The notes beneath the pieces were generated by a model that saw only the letters and a list, made by a program, of their open reading frames with translations, ran no database searches and had not been told where the DNA came from. Shown here piece after piece: positions 26,611 through 36,949 of a stretch of 64,000 nt of DNA (positions are counted from its first letter, which is position 1; every line of letters starts with the position of its first letter). The position numbers were made by a program, and so were the translations under genes. Location: NCBI RefSeq assembly GCF_040049215.1, contig NZ_JBDZDN010000001.1, forward strand, positions 62,001 to 126,000. The letters run 5' to 3'. Source of the DNA: Mesorhizobium_K sp040049215 (lineage in GTDB: Bacteria > Pseudomonadota > Alphaproteobacteria > Rhizobiales > Rhizobiaceae).

Positions 26611-27753
26611 ATGCAATTCATCGACTTGGGCGCGCAGCGCGAGCGGATCGGCGACCGGCTGAAGGCCGCGATAGATCGCGTCGTCGAAGACGGCCGCTAC
26701 ATTCTCGGGCCGCAGGTGGCGGAGTTCGAAGCCAAGCTTGCTGACTATATCGGCGTCAAGCACTGCGTCGCCTGCGCCAACGGCACCGACGCGCTGCTTC
26801 TGCCGCTCTATGCGTCCGGCATCGGGGCGGGCGACGCGGTCTTCGTGCCGAGCTTCACCTTCGCGGCAACAGCCGAGGTCGTGGCGCTCGCCAAGGCCGA
26901 GCCGGTCTTCGTCGATGTCGACCCGGACAGCTACAACATCGACATCGAGAGCCTCGAAGCCGCTATTGCGATGATCAGGGCTGAAGGCCGCCTGAAGCCG
27001 AAGGCGATCATCCCCGTCGACCTGTTCGGGCTCGGAGCCGACTACGATGCCATCATGCGAATCGCCGAGCGCGAGAATCTGCTGGTGATCGAGGATGCCG
27101 CACAGGCGACCGGCGGCTCGGTCGGAGACAGAATGTGCGGCTCGTTCGGCCATGTCGGTGCGACGAGCTTCTACCCAGCCAAGCCGCTCGGCTGTTACGG
27201 CGACGGCGGCGCGATGTTCACCAACGACGATGCGCTGGCCGCGAAACTCCGCTCCTTCGCCTTCCACGGCAAGGGCGAGACGCAGTACGACAACATCCAT
27301 GTCGGCATCAATTCGCGCCTCGACACGCTGCAGGCAGCGATCTTGCTCGAAAAGCTCGCCATCCTCGAAGAGGAAATGATCGCGCGCCAGGCGGTGGCGA
27401 AGCGCTACGCGGATGGTCTTGGCGACGTGGTCAAGGCGTCCGACAACCTCGACGGCACCCGCTCGGCCTGGGCGCAATATGCGATCGAGACGCCGAACCG
27501 AGACGCGCTCAAGGCGCACCTGCAGGAAAACGGCATTCCCTCGGTCATCTACTATGTGAAGCCGCTGCACAGCCAAGTGGCTTACCGCGACTTTCCCGCG
27601 GCGCCCGGTGGCCTGCCGGTTTCGGAAGCGTTGCCGGAAAGAATTCTCTGCCTGCCGATGCACCCCTACCTGACATCAGAGGATCAGGACCGCATCATCT
27701 CGACGATCCGCAACTTTGTCGGCAGCAATTCGAAGCTCGCGGCAGCGGAATAG
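26611..27753 (+). CDS. DegT/DnrJ/EryC1 PLP-dependent sugar aminotransferase (WbpE-like)
   Basis: A 380-residue nucleotide-sugar aminotransferase. NGTDALLLPLYA, IPVDLFG, VIEDAAQATGG and SFYPAKPLGCYGDGG (the Lys after PA is the expected Schiff-base residue) are all present. The start MQFIDLGAQRERIG and the C-terminal LPMHPYL strongly resemble WbpE, which aminates UDP-3-keto-GlcNAcA; PglE-type 4-aminotransferases are an alternative. No wbpA, wbpB or wbpD lies in the window, so the substrate may instead be the product of the CapD-type dehydratase at 36950. It opens the polysaccharide region and converges with cysQ, 18 bases away. Confidence 0.85.
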   Translation: MQFIDLGAQRERIGDRLKAAIDRVVEDGRYILGPQVAEFEAKLADYIGVKHCVACANGTDALLLPLYASGIGAGDAVFVPSFTFAATAEVVALAKAEPVFVDVDPDSYNIDIESLEAAIAMIRAEGRLKPKAIIPVDLFGLGADYDAIMRIAERENLLVIEDAAQATGGSVGDRMCGSFGHVGATSFYPAKPLGCYGDGGAMFTNDDALAAKLRSFAFHGKGETQYDNIHVGINSRLDTLQAAILLEKLAILEEEMIARQAVAKRYADGLGDVVKASDNLDGTRSAWAQYAIETPNRDALKAHLQENGIPSVIYYVKPLHSQVAYRDFPAAPGGLPVSEALPERILCLPMHPYLTSEDQDRIISTIRNFVGSNSKLAAAE

Positions 27754-27771
27754 GTCGCCGCCTGTGGCCGG

Positions 27772-28579
<808 letters not shown>

Positions 28580-28599
<20 letters not shown>

Positions 28600-30517
28600 C
28601 GTATTGTTCTTGTGCACTGTCGCGCTCGTCCAGCCAGGTTTCGAGGATTTCTACCATCTCTTCCGGCGACTTGCCGAGCGTCCGAAGGTGAATTTCGGGA
28701 TTCTCCGGCGTCTCGTAGGGCGAATCGATGCCGGTGAAATTCTTCAACTCGCCGCCCAGAGCCCGCGCATACAGCCCCTTCGGATCGCGCTTAGCGCATT
28801 CCTCGAACGGCGTGTCGACGAAGACCTCGATGAATTCGCCCTTCGGCATCAATTCGCGCGCCATCCTGCGTTCGGCCCGGAAAGGCGAAATGAAAGAAAC
28901 GATCACAATCAGGCCGGCATCGGCCATCAGCTTCGCCACCTCGGCGACGCGACGTATGTTCTCGACGCGGTCGGTATCGGTGAAACCGAGATCGCGGTTC
29001 AGGCCGTGGCGCACATTGTCGCCGTCGAGGATATAGGTGTGGCGGCCCGACGCGTGGAACTTCTTCTCCAGAAGGTTTGCGATCGTCGACTTGCCGGACC
29101 CCGAGAGGCCGGTGAACCAGAAAACCGCCGGCCGCTGGTTCTTGGCGAGCGCGCGCTCCCGCTTGCCCACGTCGAGCGCCTGCCAGTGGATGTTTTCCGC
29201 CCGGCGCAACCCGTGCAGGATCATGCCGGCGCCGACGGTGGCATTGCTGATGCGGTCGATCAGGATGAATGCGCCGGTCGCCCGGTTGTCGGCGAAGGGA
29301 TCAAAGGCAATGGGAGCCTGTGTCGAGAGGTTGCAGACGCCGACCTCGTTCATTCCGAGCGACTTCGCCGCTTCTTGCGCGAAATTGTTGACGTTGAGGC
29401 GGTGCTTCAGGTCAGTGACCGTCGCGCTCACCTGATCGGTTTCGGTGCGCAGCAGGTAGGAGCGGCCGGGTTGCAGCGCGTTCTCGTCGAACCAGACGAT
29501 GTTGGCGGTGAACTGGTCGGCGACCTGCGGACGCGCCGTCGGCGACACCAGCATGTTGCCGCGCGAGATTTCCACTTCGCCGTCGAGAACGATGGTGATC
29601 GCCTGCCCGCTGACGGCAGCTGCAAGGTCGCCTCCGTGGGCGACGATGCGCTTCACCCGCGCGGCCTTGCCCGACTTCGCCACCACGACCTCGTCGCCCG
29701 GCGCAACCGTGCCCGACGCGACCGTGCCGGCGTAGCCGCGGAAATCGAGATTCGGGCGGTTCACATATTGGACCGGAAAGCGGAACGGGAGTTCGGCGAC
29801 CGCGTCGTCCACCACCACGGTCTCCAGATGATCGACAAGCGTCGGGCCGGAATACCAGCCGATCCGCTCGGACGGCGTGGTGACGTTGTCGCCGTAGCGC
29901 GCCGAGATCGGAATCGGGACGATCGACTTGAAATTCAGGCTCTTGGCGAACTCAGCGTAGTCCTTCGCGATCGTCTCGAAGACGTTCCGGTCGAAATCCA
30001 CGAGATCGATCTTGTTGACCGCCACCACGACGTGCCTGATCCCGAGCAGCGAGGCGATGATCGAATGGCGGCGCGTCTGGGCGACGACGCCCTGGCGCGC
30101 GTCGACCAGCACGATGGCCAGATCGGCGGTCGAAGCGCCGGTCGCCATGTTGCGCGTATACTGTTCGTGGCCCGGCGTGTCGGCGACGATGAACTTGCGC
30201 TTCGGCGTCGAGAAAAATCGATAGGCGACGTCGATGGTGATGCCCTGCTCGCGCTCGGCCTCGAGCCCGTCGACCAACAGGGCGAAATCGACGTCGTCGC
30301 CGGTGGTGCCGTGCTTCCTGGAATCGCGCTCCAGCGCGGCCAGCTGGTCCTCGAATATCTGCCGCGTGTCGGACAGCAGCCGGCCGATCAGCGTCGACTT
30401 GCCGTCATCGACCGAGCCGCAGGTCAGGAAGCGCAGAAGCGACTTGCGCTCCTGCCCGGCAAGATAGTCGCGTACGTTGTCAACCGCAGCAATGCTTTCG
30501 GCCAGGGTGTGGCGCAT
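28580..30517 (-). CDS. cysNC: Bifunctional sulfate adenylyltransferase GTPase subunit / APS kinase (CysNC, NodQ-like)
   Basis: A 645-residue fusion. The N-terminal CysN GTPase has P-loop GSVDDGKST (34-42), DTPGHEQYTRN and NKIDLVD. The C-terminal APS kinase (about 455-630) has P-loop GLSGSGKST (470-478), LDGDNVRHGLNRDLGF and the FISPFRAER segment near 543-550. With CysD it makes APS from ATP and sulfate, then PAPS. Rhizobia usually reduce APS directly for cysteine, so the kinase domain argues for sulfation rather than assimilation, as with nodPQ. It begins 2 bases after cysD. Confidence 0.95.
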
Positions 30518-30519
30518 GC

Positions 30520-31425
30520 TCAGAAATACCCTTCGCGCTTCTTTTTTTCCATCGAGCCGGCTTCGTCGCGGTCAATGAGTCGGCCCTGCCGTTCGGAGGT
30601 TGTGGCCGTGAGCATTTCGCTGACGATCGCTTCAAGGCTGTCCGCGTCGGATTCGATCGCCCCCGTCAGCGGGTAGCAGCCGAGCGTTCTGAAACGCACC
30701 AGCCGGTCCTCCACCGCCTCGCCGGGCCTGAGCTTCATGCGCTCGTCGTCGCGCAATATCAGCATGCCGTCGCGTTCGACGACCGGGCGCTTCTTGGCAA
30801 AATAGAGCGGAACGATCGGAATGTCCTCCTGCAGGATGTACTGCCAGATGTCGAGTTCGGTCCAGTTCGACAGTGGAAAGACGCGTATCGATTCGCCGGG
30901 AGAAACGCGGGTGTTGTAGATCTTCCACATTTCCGGCCGCTGGTTCTTGGGATCCCAGGTGTGCTGAGCGTTGCGGAACGAGAAGATGCGTTCCTTGGCG
31001 CGCGACTTCTCCTCGTCGCGGCGCGCGCCGCCGAAAGCGGCGTCGAAGCCGTATTTGTCGAGCGCCTGGCGCAGCCCCAGCGTCTTCATCACATGGGTAT
31101 GGACGTTCGAGCCGTGGTCGAACGGGTTGATGTTGTCGCGCACACCGTCCTCGTTGATGTGCACCAAGAGGTCGAAGCCGAGCTTCTTCGCCATGGCGTC
31201 GCGGAACTCGATCATTTCCCGGAACTTCCAGGTGGTATCAACATGAAGGAACGGAAACGGCGGCTTTGCCGGATAGAACGCCTTCATGGCGAGATGCAGC
31301 AAGACCGACGAATCCTTGCCGACCGAATAAAGCATGACGGGCTTGGCGAAGGACGCGGCCACTTCGCGGAATATGTGGATAGCCTCGGCCTCGAGGCGGT
31401 CGAGATGGGTCAATCTGGCGAGCAT
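30520..31425 (-). CDS. cysD: Sulfate adenylyltransferase subunit 2
   Basis: A 301-residue PAPS-reductase-like ATP pyrophosphatase subunit. The PP-loop VMLYSVGKDSSVLLHLAMKAF is at about 35-55; LHVDTTWKFREMI and GARRDEEKSRAKERIFSFR follow, all typical of CysD/NodP. It catalyses adenylylation of sulfate with the GTPase half in CysNC. First gene of the cysD-cysNC-cysQ operon, with 319 bases of non-coding DNA upstream. Confidence 0.95.
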   Translation of the reverse strand: MLARLTHLDRLEAEAIHIFREVAASFAKPVMLYSVGKDSSVLLHLAMKAFYPAKPPFPFLHVDTTWKFREMIEFRDAMAKKLGFDLLVHINEDGVRDNINPFDHGSNVHTHVMKTLGLRQALDKYGFDAAFGGARRDEEKSRAKERIFSFRNAQHTWDPKNQRPEMWKIYNTRVSPGESIRVFPLSNWTELDIWQYILQEDIPIVPLYFAKKRPVVERDGMLILRDDERMKLRPGEAVEDRLVRFRTLGCYPLTGAIESDADSLEAIVSEMLTATTSERQGRLIDRDEAGSMEKKKREGYF

Positions 31426-31744
31426 TGGAGGCCTTTACAGAGCCTTGGCGCTTCCGGAAACGGAAAACGTGCCAAGGTCACGATTTTCGCCGGATATTCT
31501 CACAAAAGCTCGATTTCTCAAGCGGAAGCTGACTAAAGATCGACCGATAGCCGCGCGGATTTTGCGCTGTCGCGAGGATGTCTGGAAAGCTGTTCTATCC
31601 TTGCTTGGTCCAAGACTACCAGTGCTTATGTGCCTGACGCGCGTCACTGGCTCAGTCGGGGTGGCGGGAGGTTCCGCACTGGACTATCGTTTTTTTTGCG
31701 AGACCCGAAATTCACTGGCAGCATGCGTTAACCACCGGAAGCGA
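31426..31744. other. 319-base divergent intergenic region, cysD / O-antigen ligase
   Basis: No convincing gene is seen. It must hold the promoters of cysD (-) and of the ligase (+). A run of eight T lies at 31690-31697 on the plus strand, without a clear GC-rich stem before it. No riboswitch or recognised operator was found. Confidence 0.5.
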
Positions 31745-33073
31745 ATGCACAATAAAAAAAGCGGCAACGAGAGTGCTTCACTTCTGAGCCGGCTGCTCGT
31801 CCACGACGACCGCCGCAGCGAGATCTTCACCTATGTTTGTTTCGCCTGCGCACCGATCGCCGGCTCGGTCGTAAGTTTCGCGGTCAACATCGGGGCCGCC
31901 GGCGGCGTCCTGGAAGTGCTGAGACGCATCATCCCCGTGAGCCGCGACCGCTTCATGCGCTACCTTGCGGCGCCGATCTACGTCTACTGCGCGGCCTACC
32001 TCGTCGCTCTTGCCGTGAATCCGGCGCCGCGTTGGGCCGACGCCTTGCCGGTGCTGACCTTCCTTCTATTTCCATTCCTCTATTCGAGCTGGTGCCTGTC
32101 GAGGAAGGAAACCATCGCCCGGAGCGTGATCAACGCGAGCATGATCGGCTGCCTCGGGGCGCTGGCGCTCGCCGTCTTTCAGTTCCATTTCCAAGGCATG
32201 AGGGCCGAGGGCGGCGCCGGCAACGCCATCGTCTTCGCCACCGTCACCTGCCTGGCCGCATCCGTCGCACTCGCCGGGGCCTTTATCAGGCAGGGCATGG
32301 CGACCGTGCCGCTTTTTGGCGCCTATTGCGCCGGCAGCATCGCCATTCTTTATTCAGGGTCGCGCATCACCTGGCTCGCGCTTTTCCTGTCGACTGCGGC
32401 CGTTCTGTGGATCTACCGCGAACGCAGGCATGCCTGGAGTTCCGCGCTGGCCGTCTGCTGCGCGGCTCTGGCCGTTGGCGCGGTCACCTTCGCCGGAGCC
32501 CAGGTCGTGCCGGCCCGCGTCCAGGCTCTTGCGGATGACTGGCGGCAGATGAGCGAGTACCACAATTACGATTCCTCGCTCGGCCGGCGGACGGAGCTAT
32601 GGCGGATAGGCCTCTCGGCGGTCCGACTGCGCCCGATCGTCGGACATGGTCCCCAGTCGACGAGGACCCTGATCAATCGGGGCTTCGAAGAGGTTGGGCT
32701 CGACGTCCATTTTAGCCATTTCCACAACGGCCTTCTCAACGCCTGGGTGGAGGCCGGCATCGTCGGCGCGCTTTCGCTTGCCGCAATCTTCGTCGTCGCG
32801 GCCTGGCTCGGGGTAGGAACGCTTGCGCGAACCACGGCCGCCGAGGCGAGATTGGGCGCGGTCATGCTGATCGTCGTGGCGACGACCTATTTTGTCAGCG
32901 GCCTGACCGGGATACTGGTGGGCCATGACATAGCCGACGCCGTGCTCGTGGCCTTCCTGGCGGTGGGGGCCTACCTGGCGGCGGGAACCTCGATGCTGGG
33001 ACAACAGGCGTCGCGGCGGGACCCGGCCGAGGAACAGTCCCTGCTCAGAGCTGAAACACGATCTGGCGGTTGA
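31745..33073 (+). CDS. O-antigen ligase / polymerase family membrane protein (WaaL-like)
   Basis: A 442-residue protein with about ten hydrophobic segments and a large periplasmic loop. The Wzy_C region is recognisable at about 280-345: SLGRRTELWRIGLSAVR, GHGPQ, then FSHFHNGLLNAWVEAGIVG, where the HNxxL-type His is the conserved feature of O-antigen ligases. WaaL joins undecaprenyl-linked O-polysaccharide to lipid A-core in the periplasm; a Wzy polymerase or exopolysaccharide polymerase is the alternative. The presence of an ABC exporter, which does not need Wzy, favours ligase. The ATG at 31745 is used; longer frames run into the cysD promoter. Its 3' end overlaps the convergent permease gene by 29 bases. 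Confidence 0.75.
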   Translation: MHNKKSGNESASLLSRLLVHDDRRSEIFTYVCFACAPIAGSVVSFAVNIGAAGGVLEVLRRIIPVSRDRFMRYLAAPIYVYCAAYLVALAVNPAPRWADALPVLTFLLFPFLYSSWCLSRKETIARSVINASMIGCLGALALAVFQFHFQGMRAEGGAGNAIVFATVTCLAASVALAGAFIRQGMATVPLFGAYCAGSIAILYSGSRITWLALFLSTAAVLWIYRERRHAWSSALAVCCAALAVGAVTFAGAQVVPARVQALADDWRQMSEYHNYDSSLGRRTELWRIGLSAVRLRPIVGHGPQSTRTLINRGFEEVGLDVHFSHFHNGLLNAWVEAGIVGALSLAAIFVVAAWLGVGTLARTTAAEARLGAVMLIVVATTYFVSGLTGILVGHDIADAVLVAFLAVGAYLAAGTSMLGQQASRRDPAEEQSLLRAETRSGG

Positions 33074-33833
33074 ATTTGCCGAGCGCGACCAGCGCCCCGG
33101 CAAGCAGAACCGCGGTGATCGACAGCGCGGCAGTCCATGACTCCAACGGCACCATGCCGTCCACGATGGGCATGCGGATGATGTCGATATAGTGGGTCAG
33201 CGGATTCCAGTAGTAGAGGAAGCCGAGCAGGCCGCCCGCTCCCGGATCGGTCCAGAAGATGGGCGTGACGAACATCAGCAGCCGGGTGGCGTTGACGACG
33301 ATGAACTGGAAGTCGCGGAAGTAGGCGCCGGCGATGCCGAACAGCACCGCCACCGCGGGCGCGGCCGCCAGCAGCAGCAAAACCGCGGGCACGACCGACA
33401 GCAGCGCGGGCGTGACCGCAAAGCCGCTGTAGAGCAGGACCGCGACCGCGCCGAGCAGCGCATAGAAGGATCTTATCGATATAACCAAGGTCTGCCGCAT
33501 GACATATATCGAGAGCGGCAGGACGGTGCCCTTGATGAAGTTCTCTTCACGCGCGAACAGCGTGGCGCTCATCGACAGGACGTCGCTGATGAACAGCCAG
33601 ACGAGCATTCCGGTCGCAACGTAGGCGACAAAGTTGGGCGACCCTGCCCGGTTACCCAGAACCAGCACCAGCGTCCCGACGAAGAGCAGGTAGTTGAGCA
33701 GCGGCCAGATCGGCCCGAGCATGGTCTGGCGATGGGAGTCGGCGACGTCTTCCGACGCCAGCGCCCACCATACCCCCCTGAGCTTCAACGCGGCGCCCAG
33801 GTCGGCAAGGCCGCGTCGCGCGAATTCGAGCAT
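33045..33833 (-). CDS. wzm: ABC-2 type polysaccharide export permease (Wzm/KpsM-like)
   Basis: A 262-residue inner-membrane permease with six hydrophobic segments. WALASEDVADSHRQTMLGPIW near the N-terminus and the C-terminal FLYYWNPLTHYIDIIRMPI are typical of Wzm/KpsM (ABC2_membrane) proteins. With an ATPase of the Wzt type it flips or exports lipid-linked polysaccharide from cytoplasm to periplasm. Its partner is most likely the ATPase at 40430, about 6.6 kb away on the other strand. The ATG at 33833 has GGAG 8 bases upstream and is preferred over the GTG two codons earlier. Confidence 0.86.
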   Translation of the reverse strand: MLEFARRGLADLGAALKLRGVWWALASEDVADSHRQTMLGPIWPLLNYLLFVGTLVLVLGNRAGSPNFVAYVATGMLVWLFISDVLSMSATLFAREENFIKGTVLPLSIYVMRQTLVISIRSFYALLGAVAVLLYSGFAVTPALLSVVPAVLLLLAAAPAVAVLFGIAGAYFRDFQFIVVNATRLLMFVTPIFWTDPGAGGLLGFLYYWNPLTHYIDIIRMPIVDGMVPLESWTAALSITAVLLAGALVALGKFNRQIVFQL

Positions 33834-34134
33834 CGTCACTCCACGAAATCAGCGTCGGCTGCTAGCACATCCGCCGTTGAACGCAAACGAGAAGGCGTTT
33901 TGGCGACGAATGGAAGCCGTCGCGGCGGTGGCGCAGCCGCATCTTTCATGACGGGCCGTTGTGGCCGCTACCGGGACGCAAGCGTACCAAGAAGGCGCGG
34001 ATTGAAGGTTGGGGCAATACTGCCTAGAACGCTCCATCGGCGTGAAACCTGCAGGCTGGCGCGTAGCCCTATCCCAGTAAGTCTCGCCTTGTTCAGAACC
34101 ATGGCGCTTCTACTGCCCGCGAGGTTGAAAAACG
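33834..34134. other. 301-base divergent intergenic region, wzm / sulfotransferase-like gene
   Basis: No gene, repeat or regulatory motif could be supported. It should contain the two divergent promoters. GAGGTTG at its right end, 7 bases before the ATG at 34135, is the probable ribosome-binding site of the downstream gene. Confidence 0.45.
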
Positions 34135-35100
34135 ATGCCCGAGTTAATCTTGCACGCTGGCGCCGGAAAGACCGGGACGTCGTTGCTCCAGGTGCTGTTT
34201 GCCCGGCATGCTGAGCAACTTGAACGCGACAAGGTTATCTACCCTCGCGGGTTTCTGTCCGATGAAGCTGCGGCTGGCTACATCACCTCCGGAAATGGCG
34301 TGGCGATGGCAAACTACATCCGGCCGCATCTGCCCCACGATATTGGCGACAAAGAAGCGTTCATTGGTGACCTCGGTCGCGAACTTTCTGGCGCCCGAGG
34401 CAAGCACGTTCTCTACTCCTCGGAGTTTTTGGTCTTCGAACCCGGCGAAAGGTCAAACGCTATCGCGACTGTTGCGGCCAGAAACGGCTATACCCCAAGG
34501 GTAATCTACTTTGTCAGGGACTTTGGCCCGGCTGCCTTCTCGACCTACTCGCAGTTGGTCAAGCGGCACGGAGAGACCCGCTCGTTTTCAGAATTCATCA
34601 ACGACTGGAATCCGCATTACCGTGAGCGCATAGAGCAAGCGTGCGCGGTATTCGGCCCTGAACGAGTGGAGGTCTACAACTACGACGAGAAGCGGGACGA
34701 ACTGGCGGCGTTTTTCTTTCGAACGCTTCTCCGCTGCCAGGTCGTGCCACCGGAAAATCCGATAGTGAACAGATCGCTCTCAGCCAAGGAAACAGAACTC
34801 CTGCGCTACATGAACGCAGCGCTGGCAAGCAACGCTGCACAGGCAACCTTCTTGAGTGATGCGCTGATGGAGATCGCCACGGAGACGGTGCCCGAACCGT
34901 TGCTCCTGACGCAGAGTGAGGCAGACCTTTTGGAGAGCAGCTTCCAGTCCGATCTAGCATACATAAATGGATTGATCCGAGGGCGTCCCTGCGTGATTGC
35001 CCAGGCAGTTGGCGACCAACGTCAACAGATCGAACTTACGGAATTCGAGCGCGCAACTGCGGCAATCCTGGCAAAAATCGTTTCCGTAATCGTCAGGTAG
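34135..35100 (+). CDS. Sulfotransferase-like protein of the polysaccharide locus
   Basis: A 321-residue cytoplasmic protein. HAGAGKTGTSLLQ (residues 7-19) matches the 5'-phosphosulfate-binding loop seen in sulfotransferase-like proteins of bacterial polysaccharide clusters (HxGxxKTGTSxLQ). VRDFGPAAFSTYSQ (127-140) matches the 3'-phosphate motif, with Arg128 and Ser136 in the expected positions. It could transfer sulfate from PAPS onto a sugar, and cysD-cysNC-cysQ lie 3 kb away. Some proteins with this motif have no proven activity, so the function is inferred. GC is visibly lower than in neighbours (28 of 60 bases at 34921-34980), suggesting transfer. Confidence 0.68.
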   Translation: MPELILHAGAGKTGTSLLQVLFARHAEQLERDKVIYPRGFLSDEAAAGYITSGNGVAMANYIRPHLPHDIGDKEAFIGDLGRELSGARGKHVLYSSEFLVFEPGERSNAIATVAARNGYTPRVIYFVRDFGPAAFSTYSQLVKRHGETRSFSEFINDWNPHYRERIEQACAVFGPERVEVYNYDEKRDELAAFFFRTLLRCQVVPPENPIVNRSLSAKETELLRYMNAALASNAAQATFLSDALMEIATETVPEPLLLTQSEADLLESSFQSDLAYINGLIRGRPCVIAQAVGDQRQQIELTEFERATAAILAKIVSVIVR

Positions 35101-35124
35101 GTAGCCGCGTTGCTCCGCGGCTAC
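35101..35124. terminator. Hairpin between convergent genes (possible bidirectional terminator)
   Basis: GTAGCCGCG (35101-35109) and CGCGGCTAC (35116-35124) form a perfect 9-bp stem with a 6-base loop, immediately after the TAG of the sulfotransferase-like gene. It lies between two convergent genes, a usual place for a shared terminator, but no T tract follows on either strand. Confidence 0.5.
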
Positions 35125-35187
35125 TAGCTCTCGGGTCCGCCTCGATGGCCGGTCCAAATGCCAGCCAGCACGGTGGACAAGCCATCG

Positions 35188-36648
35188 TCACAGGTACACA
35201 CCGCCGTTTGCGGCGCTGCCGGCCGCGTTGCCAGGCAGGAATGACGCCCCACCCCCACCCGACGAAATGATCGAGTTTCCGTCGACCGCGTATCTCGTGC
35301 CGGTCGCCGACCCGGCGAAGGTGGAGCTGCTGCAGTAGACGGCGGCAAGCACCTCCGCGAACGCGAAGGCATTGGAGAAGGCCGGCGTGCCGCTCAGGGT
35401 GAAGTCGGAATCGAAGGCATTGATCAGCGCGTTGCGGGACGAGCGCCAATGCCACACCGCGTTTCCGACGATGGAATATGCCGCCCCGGGAGCAACAGTC
35501 GCGCGGCCGAAGCTGAAGGCGAAGACATGGGCTGCCGCGCACGCCCCGAACCGGATGTTGGCGCCGATCGCGGTTTCGGAAAAGTTGCGCGTGTCGACGC
35601 AGTTGCCGGCGCCGGCGGACGTGCGCAGTTCGAACCCGTCAACGGTCCATGCCTGTCCTTCCGCATTCGAGACCGCGTGGCCGCTGGCGGGGCTGAGGAT
35701 GCAGCTGGCGGGAGTCGCGGTGTTTCCCTGCAGCGTGAACGTTCCGCTGCCCGCCATCTTGGGCAGCACGACGGGAACCGTCCAGGTCCCGTCGCCGACG
35801 TGGATGGTGACGTTGTGGACGGAACAGTCCAAGGCCGCGGCAACGTCGAGCGCATGGCCGATCGTCAGGAAGGCGCTGCCCGCGCTGTCGGCCAGTCCGG
35901 TGTTGCCGTCGCTGCCGTCTGTACGAACGTGATAGACCCGGCTTGCGCCTAGCAGCTCGCGCACATGCCTTTTCGCGACGACCTGGTTGTCGTCGCTGAG
36001 TGGCAATGCGGCGGGCAACCTTACGCGGCCGGTTGCCCCGTCGACCTTCAGGGCTTCCGTCCAGGCAGCGCCGTCAGCCGAGACCTTCACGCGCCAGTCG
36101 TCGTCGCCCGCAAGACCGAATTCGGCCCGCCCGGAATAGCCGGACTGGAAGACAAGCGAGGCGGTGTCGCCGGCTGCGGCCTTGTTGATCTTCAGCCTGT
36201 GGTCGCCGGTCTCCTCGTCGAACAGCGTGGCCGGGCTCTTGACCGCCAGCCTGTTTGTCGAGTCCGCCGTCGCGTTCACTCCCACCAGCGGCGCTGGATT
36301 CACGCTGTGGACGGCGGCATCGATCCAGGCGGCCCCGTCGTAGCTGATCAGCCGGTCTTCGTCAGAGACCCAGGCGAGCCAGCCGGCTTTGGGGGTTGGA
36401 AAAGCCCATGCGCCGTCTTGCCAGGCCGCCACCTTGCCATCCTTGCCTGCCCACGCGCCGGTTCCGCCGGCTGCGACGAGGTAGCGGTCGCCGTCGGCCG
36501 GCGAGGCAGGCGGCGTGGCCAGATCGCGATCGGCAACCGCGAGATGCACCAGCGCGTCCAGGCTCCTGATTGCTTCGTTGTGAGTCACATGCTTCTGGGC
36601 CTGCGAGGGCATGATATAGGGAAGTTCAAGATTTGCTGACTGTTCCAT
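35188..36648 (-). CDS. DUF2793 phage/GTA-type tail-fibre protein with beta-helix-like C-terminal half
   Basis: A 486-residue protein. The first 100 residues are a DUF2793 domain (LELPYIMPSQAQKHVTHNEA, then WQDGAWAFPTPKAGWLAWV), found mainly in tail-fibre proteins of prophages and gene transfer agents of alphaproteobacteria. From about residue 240 the sequence YHVRTDGSDGNTGL begins a repetitive Ser/Ala/Gly-rich section resembling right-handed beta-helix tailspikes. No signal peptide is visible. No other phage gene is near; it sits alone among polysaccharide genes. It may be an unlinked tail fibre of a GTA that binds the cell's own surface glycan, or a cargo remnant; neither is proven. Confidence 0.8.
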   Translation of the reverse strand: MEQSANLELPYIMPSQAQKHVTHNEAIRSLDALVHLAVADRDLATPPASPADGDRYLVAAGGTGAWAGKDGKVAAWQDGAWAFPTPKAGWLAWVSDEDRLISYDGAAWIDAAVHSVNPAPLVGVNATADSTNRLAVKSPATLFDEETGDHRLKINKAAAGDTASLVFQSGYSGRAEFGLAGDDDWRVKVSADGAAWTEALKVDGATGRVRLPAALPLSDDNQVVAKRHVRELLGASRVYHVRTDGSDGNTGLADSAGSAFLTIGHALDVAAALDCSVHNVTIHVGDGTWTVPVVLPKMAGSGTFTLQGNTATPASCILSPASGHAVSNAEGQAWTVDGFELRTSAGAGNCVDTRNFSETAIGANIRFGACAAAHVFAFSFGRATVAPGAAYSIVGNAVWHWRSSRNALINAFDSDFTLSGTPAFSNAFAFAEVLAAVYCSSSTFAGSATGTRYAVDGNSIISSGGGGASFLPGNAAGSAANGGVYL

Positions 36649-36949
36649 GGCGGTTCCTTCGATCCATTGGTCCGCCTATGGTAAGCTGCCGCTCGACACC
36701 GTGGATAAAGTTCCACGTTTTTTCATCGTTTCTTGCCCTTCGGCACGAAGCGATTTGCCTTTGGCAATGCTTTTCGATACTCGCGAGGCGATCCTTTCCA
36801 CCTGCCCAAATCCAATACATGCCTAGTCCCATAAGTTCATCGATACTTCGCCCGGCCGCGCTGATGTCACGGGACGTCGGTTTTTTCCGTAACCGAACTG
36901 CGTTGAACGTCGAGGGCGGCGTTTTTCTGGACCGGGAGGTCTAGGGTCC
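36649..36949. other. 301-base divergent intergenic region, DUF2793 gene / capD-like gene
   Basis: Nothing coding is supported. The left part is AT-richer than the neighbouring genes. GGGAGG near 36935, about 10 bases before the GTG at 36950, is the likely ribosome-binding site of the dehydratase gene. Confidence 0.45.

Noticed and set aside
28604..30676. 690-codon plus-strand frame opposite cysNC
   Set aside because: cysNC shows two P-loops and full family motifs on the minus strand; the antisense frame has none.
31690..31697. T8 run as an intrinsic terminator
   Set aside because: No stable GC-rich stem could be drawn directly before it, and the genes on both sides are divergent.
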